A program made the translations under genes and the position numbers. A stretch of 64,000 nucleotides of DNA from JAFGRR01 sp964563855 (GTDB lineage: Bacteria > Planctomycetota > Phycisphaerae > UBA1845 > Fen-1342), in assembly GCA_964563855.1 (NCBI GenBank), contig CAZLYU010000001.1, positions 62,001-126,000 of the forward strand. Reading direction: 5' to 3'. This document shows, piece after piece, positions 17,204 to 25,709 of the stretch. The first letter of the stretch is position 1. Each line of letters starts with the position of its first letter. Below the pieces are notes generated by a model that saw only the letters and a program-made list of their open reading frames with translations, searched no databases and had not been told where the DNA came from.

Positions 17204-17758
17204 ATGCAAAGCGCTCGACGTCTCCCGATCGTCCTATTCCTGTCACTCGGCCTCGGCCTCGGTGGTTGCGTCGCTCCACCGGACGGCACATCGCCGACCC
17301 CTGTCGCCGAGGTGGATATCGAGCGCTACATGGGTTTGTGGTACGAGATCGCGTCGTATCCCGCGCCGTTCCAACTCGGTTGCACGAACACGACGGCTGA
17401 GTACGCGCTGCGCGACGACGGCACGGTGACGGTGCGCAATTGCTGCGATCTGCTCACGCCGGGCGGCTTTGAGAACTGCATCAGCGGCAGCGCTCGCGCC
17501 GTCGATCCCGCCACGAACGCGCAGCTCAAAGTGTCTTTCGGCTTCGGGGAGGGCGACTACTGGATCATCGAACTTGATGACGATTATCAATGGGCGGTTG
17601 TCAGCGAACCCGGCCGGCGTCTGCTGTGGATCCTCGCGCGCACGCCGCAGATCGACGACGCGACTTACATGTCGATTCTCGAGCGGATTTCGGAGCAGGG
17701 GTTTGATCTGGGGCGGCTGAACCGGACGACGCAGCAGGCGGCGAGTGCGCGCGGATGA
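17204..17758 (+). CDS. blc: bacterial lipocalin, outer-membrane lipoprotein (Blc-like)
   Basis: A 184-residue lipoprotein with lipobox LGGC and the lipocalin signature YMGLWYEIASYPAPFQ near residues 43-58. Blc proteins bind lysophospholipids or fatty acids in the envelope. The C-terminal half keeps the family pattern (DDDYQWAVVSEPGRRLLWIL, SRTP-like ARTP). GAGG at 17190-17193 serves either the GTG at 17201 or the ATG at 17204; the ATG is used here. It contains an unusual Cys-Cys pair (RNCCDLL), also common in related bacterial lipocalins. Confidence 0.88.
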   Translation: MQSARRLPIVLFLSLGLGLGGCVAPPDGTSPTPVAEVDIERYMGLWYEIASYPAPFQLGCTNTTAEYALRDDGTVTVRNCCDLLTPGGFENCISGSARAVDPATNAQLKVSFGFGEGDYWIIELDDDYQWAVVSEPGRRLLWILARTPQIDDATYMSILERISEQGFDLGRLNRTTQQAASARG

Positions 17759-17792
17759 CGCGCTGCGCGCGGGACGCACGCGCCGCACTGAG

Positions 17793-19295
17793 CTAGCTTG
17801 GGCTGGCTGCCGGTGGTGATGAGGAAACCACAGCCGTCGCCGTGGACCGGCGGCGCACGTAGACGGCGAGAGACAGCATCGCGATCGCGATCGCAAATTG
17901 CACGAGCAGTCCCGGCCATGGTCGCCCGTCCGGCAACACGCTGAGCACGCACGTTCCGATCATCGACGCGCCGGAAGCCGGCAGATCGACGAACTCTGGC
18001 GCGGCCCCGTATCGCTGCTGCAGCGAGTACACGACCGCGTCGATCAGCAGCGGCCCGGCCTTCAGCAAAAGCGTCGACCAGATGAACGCCCACAAGATCG
18101 GCTTGCCGCGCGTCGCTGCGATCGCAAACCACGACATGTCCGTCACGATCGTGAACACGACCGCGCAAGCGATCGCGCCCAGCGACCAACCGAGAGTCGT
18201 CGATGATAGCGCCAACGAGCCCTGCCACTCGGCGTGTCGCAGCGCGCCGACCATCAGCGCCATCAGGAGCGCGATCGTCAGCACGGGAATCGTCAGCATG
18301 CGCAGACGCGCCCCGCTGGGCGTGGGTTCGCCAAACAACGCCGCATGATGCGCACGCGCGCTGTCGACGGCGGCACTGGCCAGAACGATCTGCGCGAACA
18401 GCAAGAGCACGGTCGCCGACGCAGTCAGTGTGATCGCGAACGGGGGATCCGCCGGACCCCAAGTCTGCGTCCAGCCGGTCAGTCCGGCGAGTAGGGCGAC
18501 CATCACGATGATCATCATCGCCGCGCCGAGCGGGACGCTGAAGAGGGGCAACTCCGGGCGTCGAATCCGTCGCGACGCGGCCAGGAGCAGGATGAAGAGC
18601 AGCGCGACCTGGAACGGTAACGACGCCAGCACCTCCGCACCGTTGAAGGCCGTCACGCCGCGCGTGATGCCGACGATCATGCGTTGCACCGCGGCGAAGC
18701 CGAGAAGCAGCCCGAGCCCCGGCACGAGGGTTACGACCACCCACCCGCCGAGCAGTAAACCGACAACGATGGGAATGGCGGCATTCGCCCGGCCGTTGAA
18801 GTTGATCGCGACGGCCAGCACCAGCGCGCCCAAGACGGCGGCCGGGACCAGCACCAGCGCTTGCGCCAGATACCAACTCAGCAGCGTGTTTCCGACGCCG
18901 AGTCCCTGCAGGGAGCCGTAATGACCGACGAAGAAGTTGCTCACCAGCAGGATGGCGAAGTAGGGCGCGAACGCCAGAAACGGGGGCCCGAGCATGTAGC
19001 CCAGAACCAACTGGAGGTTGCTCAGCGGCGTGAGTCGGTGGGAGTCGATCGCGCCCGTTTCGTAGTCACGCCTAACGGCGCTCGAGATCGCGTTTGGCGC
19101 GACTAACAGCAAGAGAATGCCCTGCCCGACGGCCAGCAGGGTGACCAGCCAGGCGGTGACGTCGGCTGGGTCAGACGAGAGGCGGTACATAATGGTCGCC
19201 GCCGCCGCGACCAGCAGCACCAACCCACCGGCGAGCGCGCCGGCCGTGGTCCAACCGCCGCCGAGCAGGATGTAGAGTCGCGCGAGAGGAGTCAT
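17793..19295 (-). CDS. ABC-2-type transporter permease
   Basis: A 500-residue polytopic membrane protein with about 12 hydrophobic segments (for example ALAGGLVLLVAAAATIMY, LVTLLAVGQGILLLLVAP). The motif RRDYETGAIDSHRLTPLS after the second segment is the coupling-helix region seen in ABC-2 permeases of the planctomycete type. The ATP-binding subunit gene is directly upstream with a 5-bp gap, so the pair forms one exporter. The substrate is unknown. The C-terminus is a short Ser/Pro-rich tail. Confidence 0.85.
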   Translation of the reverse strand: MTPLARLYILLGGGWTTAGALAGGLVLLVAAAATIMYRLSSDPADVTAWLVTLLAVGQGILLLLVAPNAISSAVRRDYETGAIDSHRLTPLSNLQLVLGYMLGPPFLAFAPYFAILLVSNFFVGHYGSLQGLGVGNTLLSWYLAQALVLVPAAVLGALVLAVAINFNGRANAAIPIVVGLLLGGWVVVTLVPGLGLLLGFAAVQRMIVGITRGVTAFNGAEVLASLPFQVALLFILLLAASRRIRRPELPLFSVPLGAAMMIIVMVALLAGLTGWTQTWGPADPPFAITLTASATVLLLFAQIVLASAAVDSARAHHAALFGEPTPSGARLRMLTIPVLTIALLMALMVGALRHAEWQGSLALSSTTLGWSLGAIACAVVFTIVTDMSWFAIAATRGKPILWAFIWSTLLLKAGPLLIDAVVYSLQQRYGAAPEFVDLPASGASMIGTCVLSVLPDGRPWPGLLVQFAIAIAMLSLAVYVRRRSTATAVVSSSPPAASPS

Positions 19296-19300
19296 TCGGG

Positions 19301-20236
19301 TCAGTCCACCTGCTCGATGCCGCTGCGCAGATACGCTTTTTCCAGGTCGGGCGCAAGTTCGCGAAACTCCGCCACGGGCAAACCCGCCGCCACCATGGCC
19401 GCCAGCACGTCGGCAGCGGCGTCGCGCGAGCGTTCGTGCTCAAACGTCGCGACGTCGCCTTGCAGCTCGACGCGTGTGAGCCCGTTAAGCGACGTCAGCC
19501 GGGCGAGTGCGTCGCCCACCGCGCGGGCGAACACGACGCGGTAGCGGGCCCGCTCGCCGGCGCCGGCGATGTGATGCACCGGGCCGAATTGCAGCACCTT
19601 GCCGCGTCCCATGATCATGATGTGCGTGCAATACTCGCTCAGGTCCGCCAGGATGTGAGATGAGACGATTACCGCCTTGAAGCTGTCGCGCAACGTTGCA
19701 AGCAGCTGCCGAAACTGCACGCGTCCGGCGGGGTCGAGCCCGGCTGCGGGTTCATCCATCAACACCACGTGTGGATCGGGCAGAAGCGAACGCGCCACCG
19801 CCAGCCGCTGTCGCATGCCTCGCGACAGGGCCGTCACCTTGGCGTCGCGTTTCTCCGTCAGCCAGAGTTGATGCAGCAGATGATCGATTCGCTCCTGACG
19901 CAGTCGGGTCGGAAGCCCGTAGCACGAGCCGATGAAGTCGAGGAACTTTGCGACGGTCAGGCGGTCATAAAGTGGCGGCGTGTCCGGCGTGAACGCCACG
20001 TGGTGGCCAACCGCGACCGGTTCGCGAAACACGTCATGCCCGAGAATTCGGATGCTGCCCGTTGTGATCGGCTGCAGGCCGCACGCCGCCCGTAGCGTGG
20101 TCGTCTTGCCGGCCCCGTTGGGGCCGATCATGCCGAGCAACTCGCCCCCGTGCAGTCTGAACGAAACATCATCGACCGCGAGAAACCGGCCGTATTGCAC
20201 GCGGAGGTTGTCGATGGCGAGCAACGGTTCGCTCAT
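19301..20236 (-). CDS. ABC transporter ATP-binding protein
   Basis: A 311-residue nucleotide-binding subunit with Walker A GPNGAGKTTT (about 38-47), the ABC signature LSRGMRQRL, Walker B VVLMDEPAAGLDP and switch histidine region (VIVSSHILADLSEYC). It belongs to the CcmA/ABC-2 exporter group. The C-terminal 80 residues form an accessory domain as in NatA/GldA-like proteins. It is the first gene of the two-gene exporter operon. Confidence 0.95.
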   Translation of the reverse strand: MSEPLLAIDNLRVQYGRFLAVDDVSFRLHGGELLGMIGPNGAGKTTTLRAACGLQPITTGSIRILGHDVFREPVAVGHHVAFTPDTPPLYDRLTVAKFLDFIGSCYGLPTRLRQERIDHLLHQLWLTEKRDAKVTALSRGMRQRLAVARSLLPDPHVVLMDEPAAGLDPAGRVQFRQLLATLRDSFKAVIVSSHILADLSEYCTHIMIMGRGKVLQFGPVHHIAGAGERARYRVVFARAVGDALARLTSLNGLTRVELQGDVATFEHERSRDAAADVLAAMVAAGLPVAEFRELAPDLEKAYLRSGIEQVD

Positions 20237-20394
20237 GCGTTATCCGAGGTTCGCTCCGTAGGAGCCCGCCAAGCGCAGGCCGCTTCGCAAGGCGGGTGAA
20301 CGCGTGCGTCAACAAACCCTATCATGTGAGAGATGCCCTCGCGCGGCAACCAAGTGGCCGCGCCACGCTTGCGACAGAAAGGTGAAAACTGCGC

Positions 20395-20622
20395 ATGGAT
20401 GTTCTCGGCGGACAACTCGCTTCAATGTGGCTCGGCCCGCTGCTTCTGGGCTTGGCGCTGGTGCTGTTTGGCATCTTGGTGCTGATCATGCCGCAACTGC
20501 TCGTGATTCTCGTTTCCGGCTTCTTTATCTTCATCGGTCTCAGCCTCGTCGGGCTGAGCTTCGGCTTGCGCCGCCGCGTGACGTATCGACGCATGGATGG
20601 ATTCGCCCACGGCGACGAATGA
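20395..20622 (+). CDS. small two-helix membrane protein
   Basis: A 75-residue protein that is mostly two hydrophobic segments (LGPLLLGLALVLFGILVLI and LLVILVSGFFIFIGLSLVGL) followed by a basic tail (RRRVTYRRMDG). It resembles the DUF3096-like small membrane proteins, but the match is not firm. AAAGGTGA lies upstream of the ATG with acceptable spacing. Alone on the plus strand between two minus-strand genes; function unknown. Confidence 0.7.
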   Translation: MDVLGGQLASMWLGPLLLGLALVLFGILVLIMPQLLVILVSGFFIFIGLSLVGLSFGLRRRVTYRRMDGFAHGDE

Positions 20623-20726
20623 TTTGCGTTGATTGGCGACGTGCGGCCGCGTTCGGCTGGCGCAGTCCCGGGGCCGGAGCAGAACCACAGCTAGGGCGGT
20701 GTTTGGTCGCAAGCGGCGCCTGTGGC

Positions 20727-21236
20727 CTATCGCGAGGCGTCGCCAGCGATGCCATATCCAGCTCGCTGGTCTTCGTGTAGCCACACCATCCGGTCGACGA
20801 ACCACAGCTTCCCGAAGAACGTCAGCGCGAAGCCGCACAGCGTCGCCCAAGCGTCCAGCGTCCAAAGCCCATAGATCAGTGGCGGCAGCCCGAGCGTACT
20901 GAGCAGGGTGAGCAGCAATGCCGCCACGCGGTGATGGCGCGGCACGGGATGTTGATCGCGCGCCACCCAGATACGCTCGCCGAGCACCCCCTTCGACGCC
21001 CAGTTGTCGGTCGACTTGGGCGGCGGGAAGGCGCGCGGATTGACGATTGTCCAGACGATTAGCAGTCCGATCGGCGCGAGACACCACCAACCCAACCACA
21101 TCCGGCTCCAGATCGCGGCGACGAGGAGTGGCGCGATCGCGATCCGCGTGTACGCGCTCCACGGGTTTGCATGGCGCATCCAGCCTTCGTCATCGAGCCG
21201 AAAGAACGCCGCGATGTGTTGGTCCCACGACATCAC
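20727..21236 (-). CDS. DUF6653-like integral membrane protein
   Basis: A 169-residue protein with the pattern RHANPWSAYTRIAIAPLLV, AIWSRMWLGWW, NPRAFPPPKSTDNWASKGVL and GERIWVARD, which is the hallmark of the DUF6653 family. Three to four membrane segments are predicted by eye. No known biochemical function. The start codon could be the first or second Met of MMSWDQHI. It is divergent from the SpmA-like gene, sharing a short promoter region. Confidence 0.75.
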   Translation of the reverse strand: MMSWDQHIAAFFRLDDEGWMRHANPWSAYTRIAIAPLLVAAIWSRMWLGWWCLAPIGLLIVWTIVNPRAFPPPKSTDNWASKGVLGERIWVARDQHPVPRHHRVAALLLTLLSTLGLPPLIYGLWTLDAWATLCGFALTFFGKLWFVDRMVWLHEDQRAGYGIAGDASR

Positions 21237-21344
21237 TCGCCTCGCACGCGATCTGAAATGGGCGTCACGTTCGCCACGCGAATCATGTTACGATTCCGCC
21301 CCGCTTCGAGGCACGTCAAGATTTTCGCCAGGAGGAACGGCCTG

Positions 21345-22364
21345 ATGTCGCATATCAGCGGTCTGCTGCGCGCCCTGTTGAACATCAACACGATTTGGGG
21401 GCTCATGATATTGGCCGCGTTCGGCGTGTGCCTGGCGCGTCACTACCAGTCGCAACGCACGCTGATCCCTACGGAACTGATCAGCGCCGACGCGTCCGTC
21501 ATCAACATTCGCGTCACTGCGTTGGGATCTGACGCGCAGGTGGCGCGCTCCTTCGCGTTCAGCCAAGGCGCGAACGGGCCGACGCTTGCGCCGCTGGATG
21601 AAGACGTCGATCCATCGATCGAGGTGGTGCGTGCCGATCTCCAGCCGGATGGCTTGATGTTGACCTGGCGCAGTGACGAAGCCGGACAGGCGGTTGTCGC
21701 GGTCGCGGCGCCTGGTGCTGAGCCGGTGACCGCGAGCCGCCAACGCGTCGTGAACATGAACACCTTCTCGCAAGGGGTGCTCATTCACGCCAAGAGTGCG
21801 TTTAATTTTGCGCTCGGGCTTGTGGCGGCGTTCGTGCTTTTTCTGGGGCTGATGAAGGTTGGCGAAGACGCCGGCGTGGTGCAGCTCATCGCGAAGGGGA
21901 TTCGTCCGGCGATTCGCTTTCTGTTTCCCGAAGTGCCGCCGAACCATCCCGCCAATGGCGCCATCCTCATGAACTGGACGACAACGATTCTGGGTCTGGG
22001 CAACGCGGCGACCCCGTTCGGCTTGAAGGCGATGCAAGAGTTGCAGTCGCTGAACCCGAATAAGAAAGTCGCCAGCAACTCGATGGTCATGCTGTTGGGC
22101 TTCAACACGGCGGGGCTGGCGCTGCTGCCGACCACGCTCATCGCGGCACGGCAGTCGGCCGGGGTGAGTGATCCGTTCTCAATCATTCCGACGTGCTTGT
22201 TTGCAGGCGCGGTGTCGACGGTCGCGGCGATCATCGCGGTGAAGCTGCTGGGGGCGCTGCCCGTGTTCAGCTATGAAAAGGCGTCGGCCGAGGCGCCGCC
22301 GGACCCCGATGAAGCCGCGCCCGACGAGGCGACGGACCCGGCCGCGGCGAAGGGGGACGCATAG
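21345..22364 (+). CDS. SpmA-like nucleoside-recognition (Gate) domain membrane protein
   Basis: A 339-residue membrane protein. The C-terminal half (NFALGLVAAFVLFLGLMKVGE, PNHPANGAILMNWTTTILGL, NAATPFGLKAMQ) is the nucleoside-recognition/Gate domain of spore maturation protein A. The N-terminal part has one membrane helix and an extra-membrane beta-rich insert of about 110 residues that Bacillus SpmA lacks. The ATG at 21345 has AGGAGG upstream; a longer in-frame extension to 21171 overlaps the neighbour and is rejected. It abuts the SpmB-like gene. In non-spore-formers the pair probably forms a transporter of unknown substrate. Confidence 0.83.
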   Translation: MSHISGLLRALLNINTIWGLMILAAFGVCLARHYQSQRTLIPTELISADASVINIRVTALGSDAQVARSFAFSQGANGPTLAPLDEDVDPSIEVVRADLQPDGLMLTWRSDEAGQAVVAVAAPGAEPVTASRQRVVNMNTFSQGVLIHAKSAFNFALGLVAAFVLFLGLMKVGEDAGVVQLIAKGIRPAIRFLFPEVPPNHPANGAILMNWTTTILGLGNAATPFGLKAMQELQSLNPNKKVASNSMVMLLGFNTAGLALLPTTLIAARQSAGVSDPFSIIPTCLFAGAVSTVAAIIAVKLLGALPVFSYEKASAEAPPDPDEAAPDEATDPAAAKGDA

Positions 22365-22910
22365 ATGCTGGCCGACACGATGTTCCAGTTGGCGGTCGAG
22401 CAGATCGCGCTCTTCACGATTCCGGCGATCGTGGTGCTCATGGTCGGGTTTGGGATGTTTCGCCGGGTGAATGTCTACGAGTCATTCACGACGGGCGGCA
22501 AGGAAGGCTTCAGCATCTTCCTGCAGATTCTGCCGTTCCTGGTGGCGATCTTCGTTGCGATCGGGTTGTTTCGCGACTGCGGCGCGCTCGATATGCTAAC
22601 GGCGCCGCTGGCGGTGTTCACTGAGGCGGTTGGCATGCCGCGCGAGACCATCCCGGTAGCGTTGATGAAGCCACTGAGCGGTTCGGGCTCGCTCGGCATC
22701 GTCAGTGAACTGCTGGAGCGGCAGCCAAACACGTTCGCGGCCGACGTCGCCTCGACGATGTTTGGCAGCACTGACACGACGCTCTACATCATCGCGCTCT
22801 ATTTTGGGTCGGTCGGGATCAAGAAGATTCGCCACGCGATGGCGGCGGGGCTGATTGCCGACGCCGCCGGCATTGCCGCCGCGGTGTGGATCTGCCATGT
22901 CGTGTTCTGA
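22365..22910 (+). CDS. SpmB-like nucleoside-recognition domain membrane protein
   Basis: A 181-residue partner of the SpmA-like protein; it starts immediately after that stop codon (TAG ATG). The family signature is clear: ESFTTGGKEGFSIFLQILPF, LMKPLSGSGSLGIVSELLE and STMFGSTDTTLYIIALYFGS. Length and topology match SpmB of spore-formers, although nothing here suggests sporulation. Confidence 0.88.
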   Translation: MLADTMFQLAVEQIALFTIPAIVVLMVGFGMFRRVNVYESFTTGGKEGFSIFLQILPFLVAIFVAIGLFRDCGALDMLTAPLAVFTEAVGMPRETIPVALMKPLSGSGSLGIVSELLERQPNTFAADVASTMFGSTDTTLYIIALYFGSVGIKKIRHAMAAGLIADAAGIAAAVWICHVVF

Positions 22911-23230
22911 ACACGAGCCGCAGTGGTGTTATAAGTGTTATCCTGCGTGAGGCTTACGTGCCGTTTGCGTCCGCACGCGGTGCACGCCGTGCGCTTGAGT
23001 CGCACGGGGATTTTGCAGCGTCTCGACTGACGCGCTGCCGGCGGCGAATCCGTTTTCTTTCAGGTTGCGAAGGCGCGGCGACTAACGGGTGGCGAGCGAC
23101 AGTGGTCTGACAGGCAACCCGCGGCGGAGCGCATGGCGGCGGGGGCGCCTGGCTTCAGTTCGGGCGCAAGTCGTCGTTCTCAGGATTTGGGACACGCCGG
23201 GCGAATGCGATCCATGGAGGAGCGCAGCGC
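22911..23230. other. 320-bp intergenic region
   Basis: No gene or clear structured element seen. It ends with GGAGGAGCGC upstream of the sigma factor GTG start, which supplies the ribosome-binding site. Confidence 0.5.
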
Positions 23231-23890
23231 GTGTACACGACCAGCAACCCCACGACACTGACCGCGGATGCGTACGCGGGCGCAGCCACGAGCGCGAGCA
23301 TTTCGGCGCCGATTCGCCCGGACGCTGTCGCGCGTTCAACCGCCTCGAACCGCACCCTCCGACGATCGCCGAGCGCTGACGCCGACTTCGCGCGGCGGGT
23401 CGATCGCTTGTATGACCGGTTTCGCGCGTACGCCCGAGCGGTCGTCCGCGGTCGCGGCTCGATGCACGCCACGACCTTGCTGAACGGCGCGCTCATTCGG
23501 CTGATGGAGAGCGGCGTGACGGTTTCGGATGACGAACGCATGTTGGCGCTGGTCTCACTCAACCTTCGCCGCGAGATCATTGACCGCATTCGTGAGCGCG
23601 GGGCGCTCAAACGCGGCGGAGACCGGCAGGCGATCGCGCTTGATCCGGCTCGTCACGGCTTCGCGCTCGGAAGGAACACGATCGACCTGCTGGCGCTTGA
23701 CGAGGCGATCGAGCGCATGCGACGCGATCCGGCGCTGGAGGGGCTCTGGCGGGTGGTCGAGTTGCGTTTCTTCAGCGGTCTGACCACGCAGGAGATCGCT
23801 GAGACGCTCAACATGTCGCTGTCGTCGGCGGAACGCGAGTGGCGCTTCGCGCGTGCTTGGCTGCGTCGGGAGTTGTGCGTCGAGGGGTAG
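23231..23890 (+). CDS. ECF-type RNA polymerase sigma factor
   Basis: A 219-residue extracytoplasmic-function sigma factor of the planctomycete type. After a non-conserved N-terminal tail of about 55 residues comes region 2 (RRVDRLYDRFRAYARAVV, LVSLNLRREIIDRIRER) and then region 4 (VVELRFFSGLTTQEIAETLN, MSLSSAEREWRFARAWLR) with the helix-turn-helix. The LRREIIDRIRERGALKRGG motif matches the ECF sigma factors often linked to Ser/Thr kinases in this phylum, but no kinase or anti-sigma gene is adjacent. GTG start with GGAGG upstream. Confidence 0.9.
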   Translation: MYTTSNPTTLTADAYAGAATSASISAPIRPDAVARSTASNRTLRRSPSADADFARRVDRLYDRFRAYARAVVRGRGSMHATTLLNGALIRLMESGVTVSDDERMLALVSLNLRREIIDRIRERGALKRGGDRQAIALDPARHGFALGRNTIDLLALDEAIERMRRDPALEGLWRVVELRFFSGLTTQEIAETLNMSLSSAEREWRFARAWLRRELCVEG

Positions 23891-24025
23891 GGTCGGTCAC
23901 TGTGAGATGGTCATTGGGAGGGCTGCGTGGTCGGGTCGGACATCGGACGTGAACGCGAAGCCTTCATGCGGCTCAGGACCTTGCCGACCGACGCACGCCT
24001 CCGCGAGCTCGCGCGTTTGCGTCAG

Positions 24026-24200
24026 GACTCTGCGCCCACCCCGCTTCGCCACTTCGACCGGGCTGGTGGGCGTCGTCCCCGCCAGCCTGGAGCGCGGCGT
24101 CGGCTTGAGCGCCGCGGCGTTGAATACGGGCGACGCCGTAACGCCGAAGGTCATCGCGACGCTGCGGCGTTGGTCTGGCCAGATCGCTGCGTAGCGACGA
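24026..24200. repeat. dispersed repeat, copy 1 (about 172 bp)
   Basis: Nearly identical to 25536-25709. By eye the copies differ by one inserted base (GAAGG versus GAAG near 24149) and a handful of substitutions, all at the right-hand end. Sharp left and right limits are visible where the flanks diverge. On the minus strand one frame stays open through this copy (VAMTFGVTASPVFNAAALKP), but no protein family is recognised. The region 23891-24025 to the left has no convincing gene. Confidence 0.85.
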
Positions 24201-24288
24201 TCGGCGCGGCGCCGCCAACGCGTTCGGGTACCAGCAAGGCATGCCTGCTGTGCGGGTCTTGGAACGACTGGAGCATGCTGTCGATCAT
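24201..24288 (-). pseudogene. possible N-terminal fragment of a DUF2231-like membrane protein
   Basis: From the ATG at 24288 the frame reads MIDSMLQSFQDPHSRHALLV and then stops resembling a protein exactly where repeat copy 1 begins. The PHxRHAxLV pattern resembles starts of DUF2231 membrane proteins (PHPRHALLVHFPI). If so, only about 20 codons survive. Weak call based on a short stretch. Confidence 0.25.
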
Positions 24289-24398
24289 CGTGGCCTCCAC
24301 TTGACATCCTGCTGTTTTGGTATTGCCTTGCAGCAGTTTCATTGTATTCGACCCCTCGCGCTCCGGTATCCGATCAGGCACGTTGAGGAGGTACCTCG

Positions 24399-24839
24399 AT
24401 GATCGCGACCGACACCATCCCCGCGGTGGCCTACCTCAGGCGTTCGACCGACAAGCAGGAGCAGTCCCTCGGCGATCAGCGCAGCGAGATCGAACGCTTC
24501 GATGACGACTGGGAGGAAACAGACGATACCTACGTGGCTGTCGTCGACAGCACGGACGAGACCATGGTGGTTCGGTTGACGGCCGGCGCCGCGGATCCCT
24601 CGACCGCCTGGTTCCTGTCGCTGCGCATTCGCGAACAGATGATCGCCTGGCTGCAGGAATACGAAGACGGCCGCTACCTGCCACGCCAGCGCGTCAAGCT
24701 CGTCGAGCAGCCCGGCGCCGACGCCTCCCGACGATCTGGCGAGAATGGCGTCGACGACCCGTCGATCAGTGGAAGGCCCGGGCGGACGCAGTCGGCCGCG
24801 ACACGTCCCAACGACGGCGGGGACGGCGGTGATCAATGA
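24399..24839 (+). pseudogene. serine-recombinase N-terminal fragment fused to unrelated sequence
   Basis: The first 33 residues (AVAYLRRSTDKQEQSLGDQR) are the start of a resolvase/invertase-type serine recombinase, including the catalytic serine context YLRRS. After about residue 34 the similarity ends; the following DDDWEETDDTYVAVVDSTDE and later low-complexity tail do not continue a recombinase, and the rest of the catalytic and DNA-binding domains are missing. The frame is open for 146 codons and has GAGGAGG upstream, so it could be expressed, but it is best seen as a broken or chimeric mobile-element gene. Confidence 0.55.
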
Positions 24840-24897
24840 CGCGGCCGCGACGACGCGGCCATTGGTTGGAGCGGCGGCGACATCGTTTGACGAGGTC

Positions 24898-25449
24898 ATG
24901 TGCGATTGGCTGTTGGGGGCGTGGCGCGAGAGCCTGCTCGTTCTTCTGTCGTTGGCGGTCGTTTACGTGGCGATCATCGCGTACTGCCGCCTGGTGGGCG
25001 TCCGCAGTTTCGCCAAGATGTCGGCCTTCGATTTTGCTATGACCGTCGCCGTCGGGTCGCTGTTCGGCGCTTCCATCGTCTCCGCGAACCCATCCCTGAT
25101 GGTGACGATGGTGGCGCTGGCGGGACTGTTCGCGGGGCAATGGCTCATTGGTCTCGGTCGATGGAGACTGCATGCGTTCAAGCGTCTGGTCGACAACGAG
25201 CCCTTGCTCCTCGTTCGCAACGGCAAGATCGTTCCGGAGAATTTGAAGCGGGCGCAGATCACGATGGACGACCTGCGGGCGAAACTGCGCGAGGCTAACG
25301 TCTTGAGTTGGGCCCGCGTCCGGGCCGTCGTTGCCGAAACCTCCGGCGATATCTCTGTCTTGCATACAGCGAAGGGCGACGAAGATGTCGACGCTGACCT
25401 GCTGTACGGGGTACGTGGCGCGGACCGCGCTGCTGTCGCACGCGGTTGA
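24898..25449 (+). CDS. DUF421 (YetF-type) membrane protein
   Basis: A 183-residue protein with N-terminal membrane helices (LLVLLSLAVVYVAIIAYCRL), the family core RLVGVRSFAKMSAFDFAMTV and AVGSLFGASI, and the cytoplasmic DUF421 domain (EPLLLVRNGKIVPENLKRAQ, MDDLRAKLREANV). The C-terminus (DLLYGVRGADR) is the usual end, so the gene appears intact. The start is uncertain between a GTG near 24829 and the ATG at 24898. It overlaps the recombinase fragment frame and lies between the two 172-bp repeat copies, as if carried by the element. Confidence 0.8.
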   Translation: MCDWLLGAWRESLLVLLSLAVVYVAIIAYCRLVGVRSFAKMSAFDFAMTVAVGSLFGASIVSANPSLMVTMVALAGLFAGQWLIGLGRWRLHAFKRLVDNEPLLLVRNGKIVPENLKRAQITMDDLRAKLREANVLSWARVRAVVAETSGDISVLHTAKGDEDVDADLLYGVRGADRAAVARG

Positions 25450-25535
25450 ACGCCGCTGGGCCGACCGGCGCATCGCGAGCCGCGCGTCCCAAACGGCCCG
25501 CCACCGCCCGATGCGACGAGTTCGCGGTGCGTGGC

Positions 25536-25709
25536 GAGTCTGCGCCCACCCCGCTTCGCCACTTCGACCGGGCTGGTGGGCGTCGTCCCCGCCAGCCTGG
25601 AGCGCGGCGTCGGCTTGAGCGCCGCGGCGTTGAATACGGGCGACGCCGTAACGCCGAAGTCATCGCGACGATGCGGCGTTGGTCTGGCCGGATCGCCGCG
25701 TAGCGACGA
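25536..25709. repeat. dispersed repeat, copy 2 (about 172 bp)
   Basis: Direct repeat of 24026-24200 in the same orientation. Its right limit coincides exactly with the point where the integrase coding sequence loses similarity, so the repeat has replaced or displaced the integrase catalytic domain. The stretch 25450-25535 before it holds no gene. Confidence 0.85.

Noticed and set aside
24026..24200. Integron attC site
   Set aside because: No GTTRRRY/RYYYAAC core sites or paired L/R boxes could be found at the repeat edges, and no integron integrase is present.
23897..24307. Open frame on the minus strand through repeat copy 1
   Set aside because: The frame is broken by one base in copy 2 and the flanks do not continue a protein; kept only as a property of the repeat.
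25295..25709. C-terminal continuation of the integrase frame
   Set aside because: It runs through repeat copy 2 and then antisense to the DUF421 gene; no catalytic motifs of tyrosine recombinases are present.
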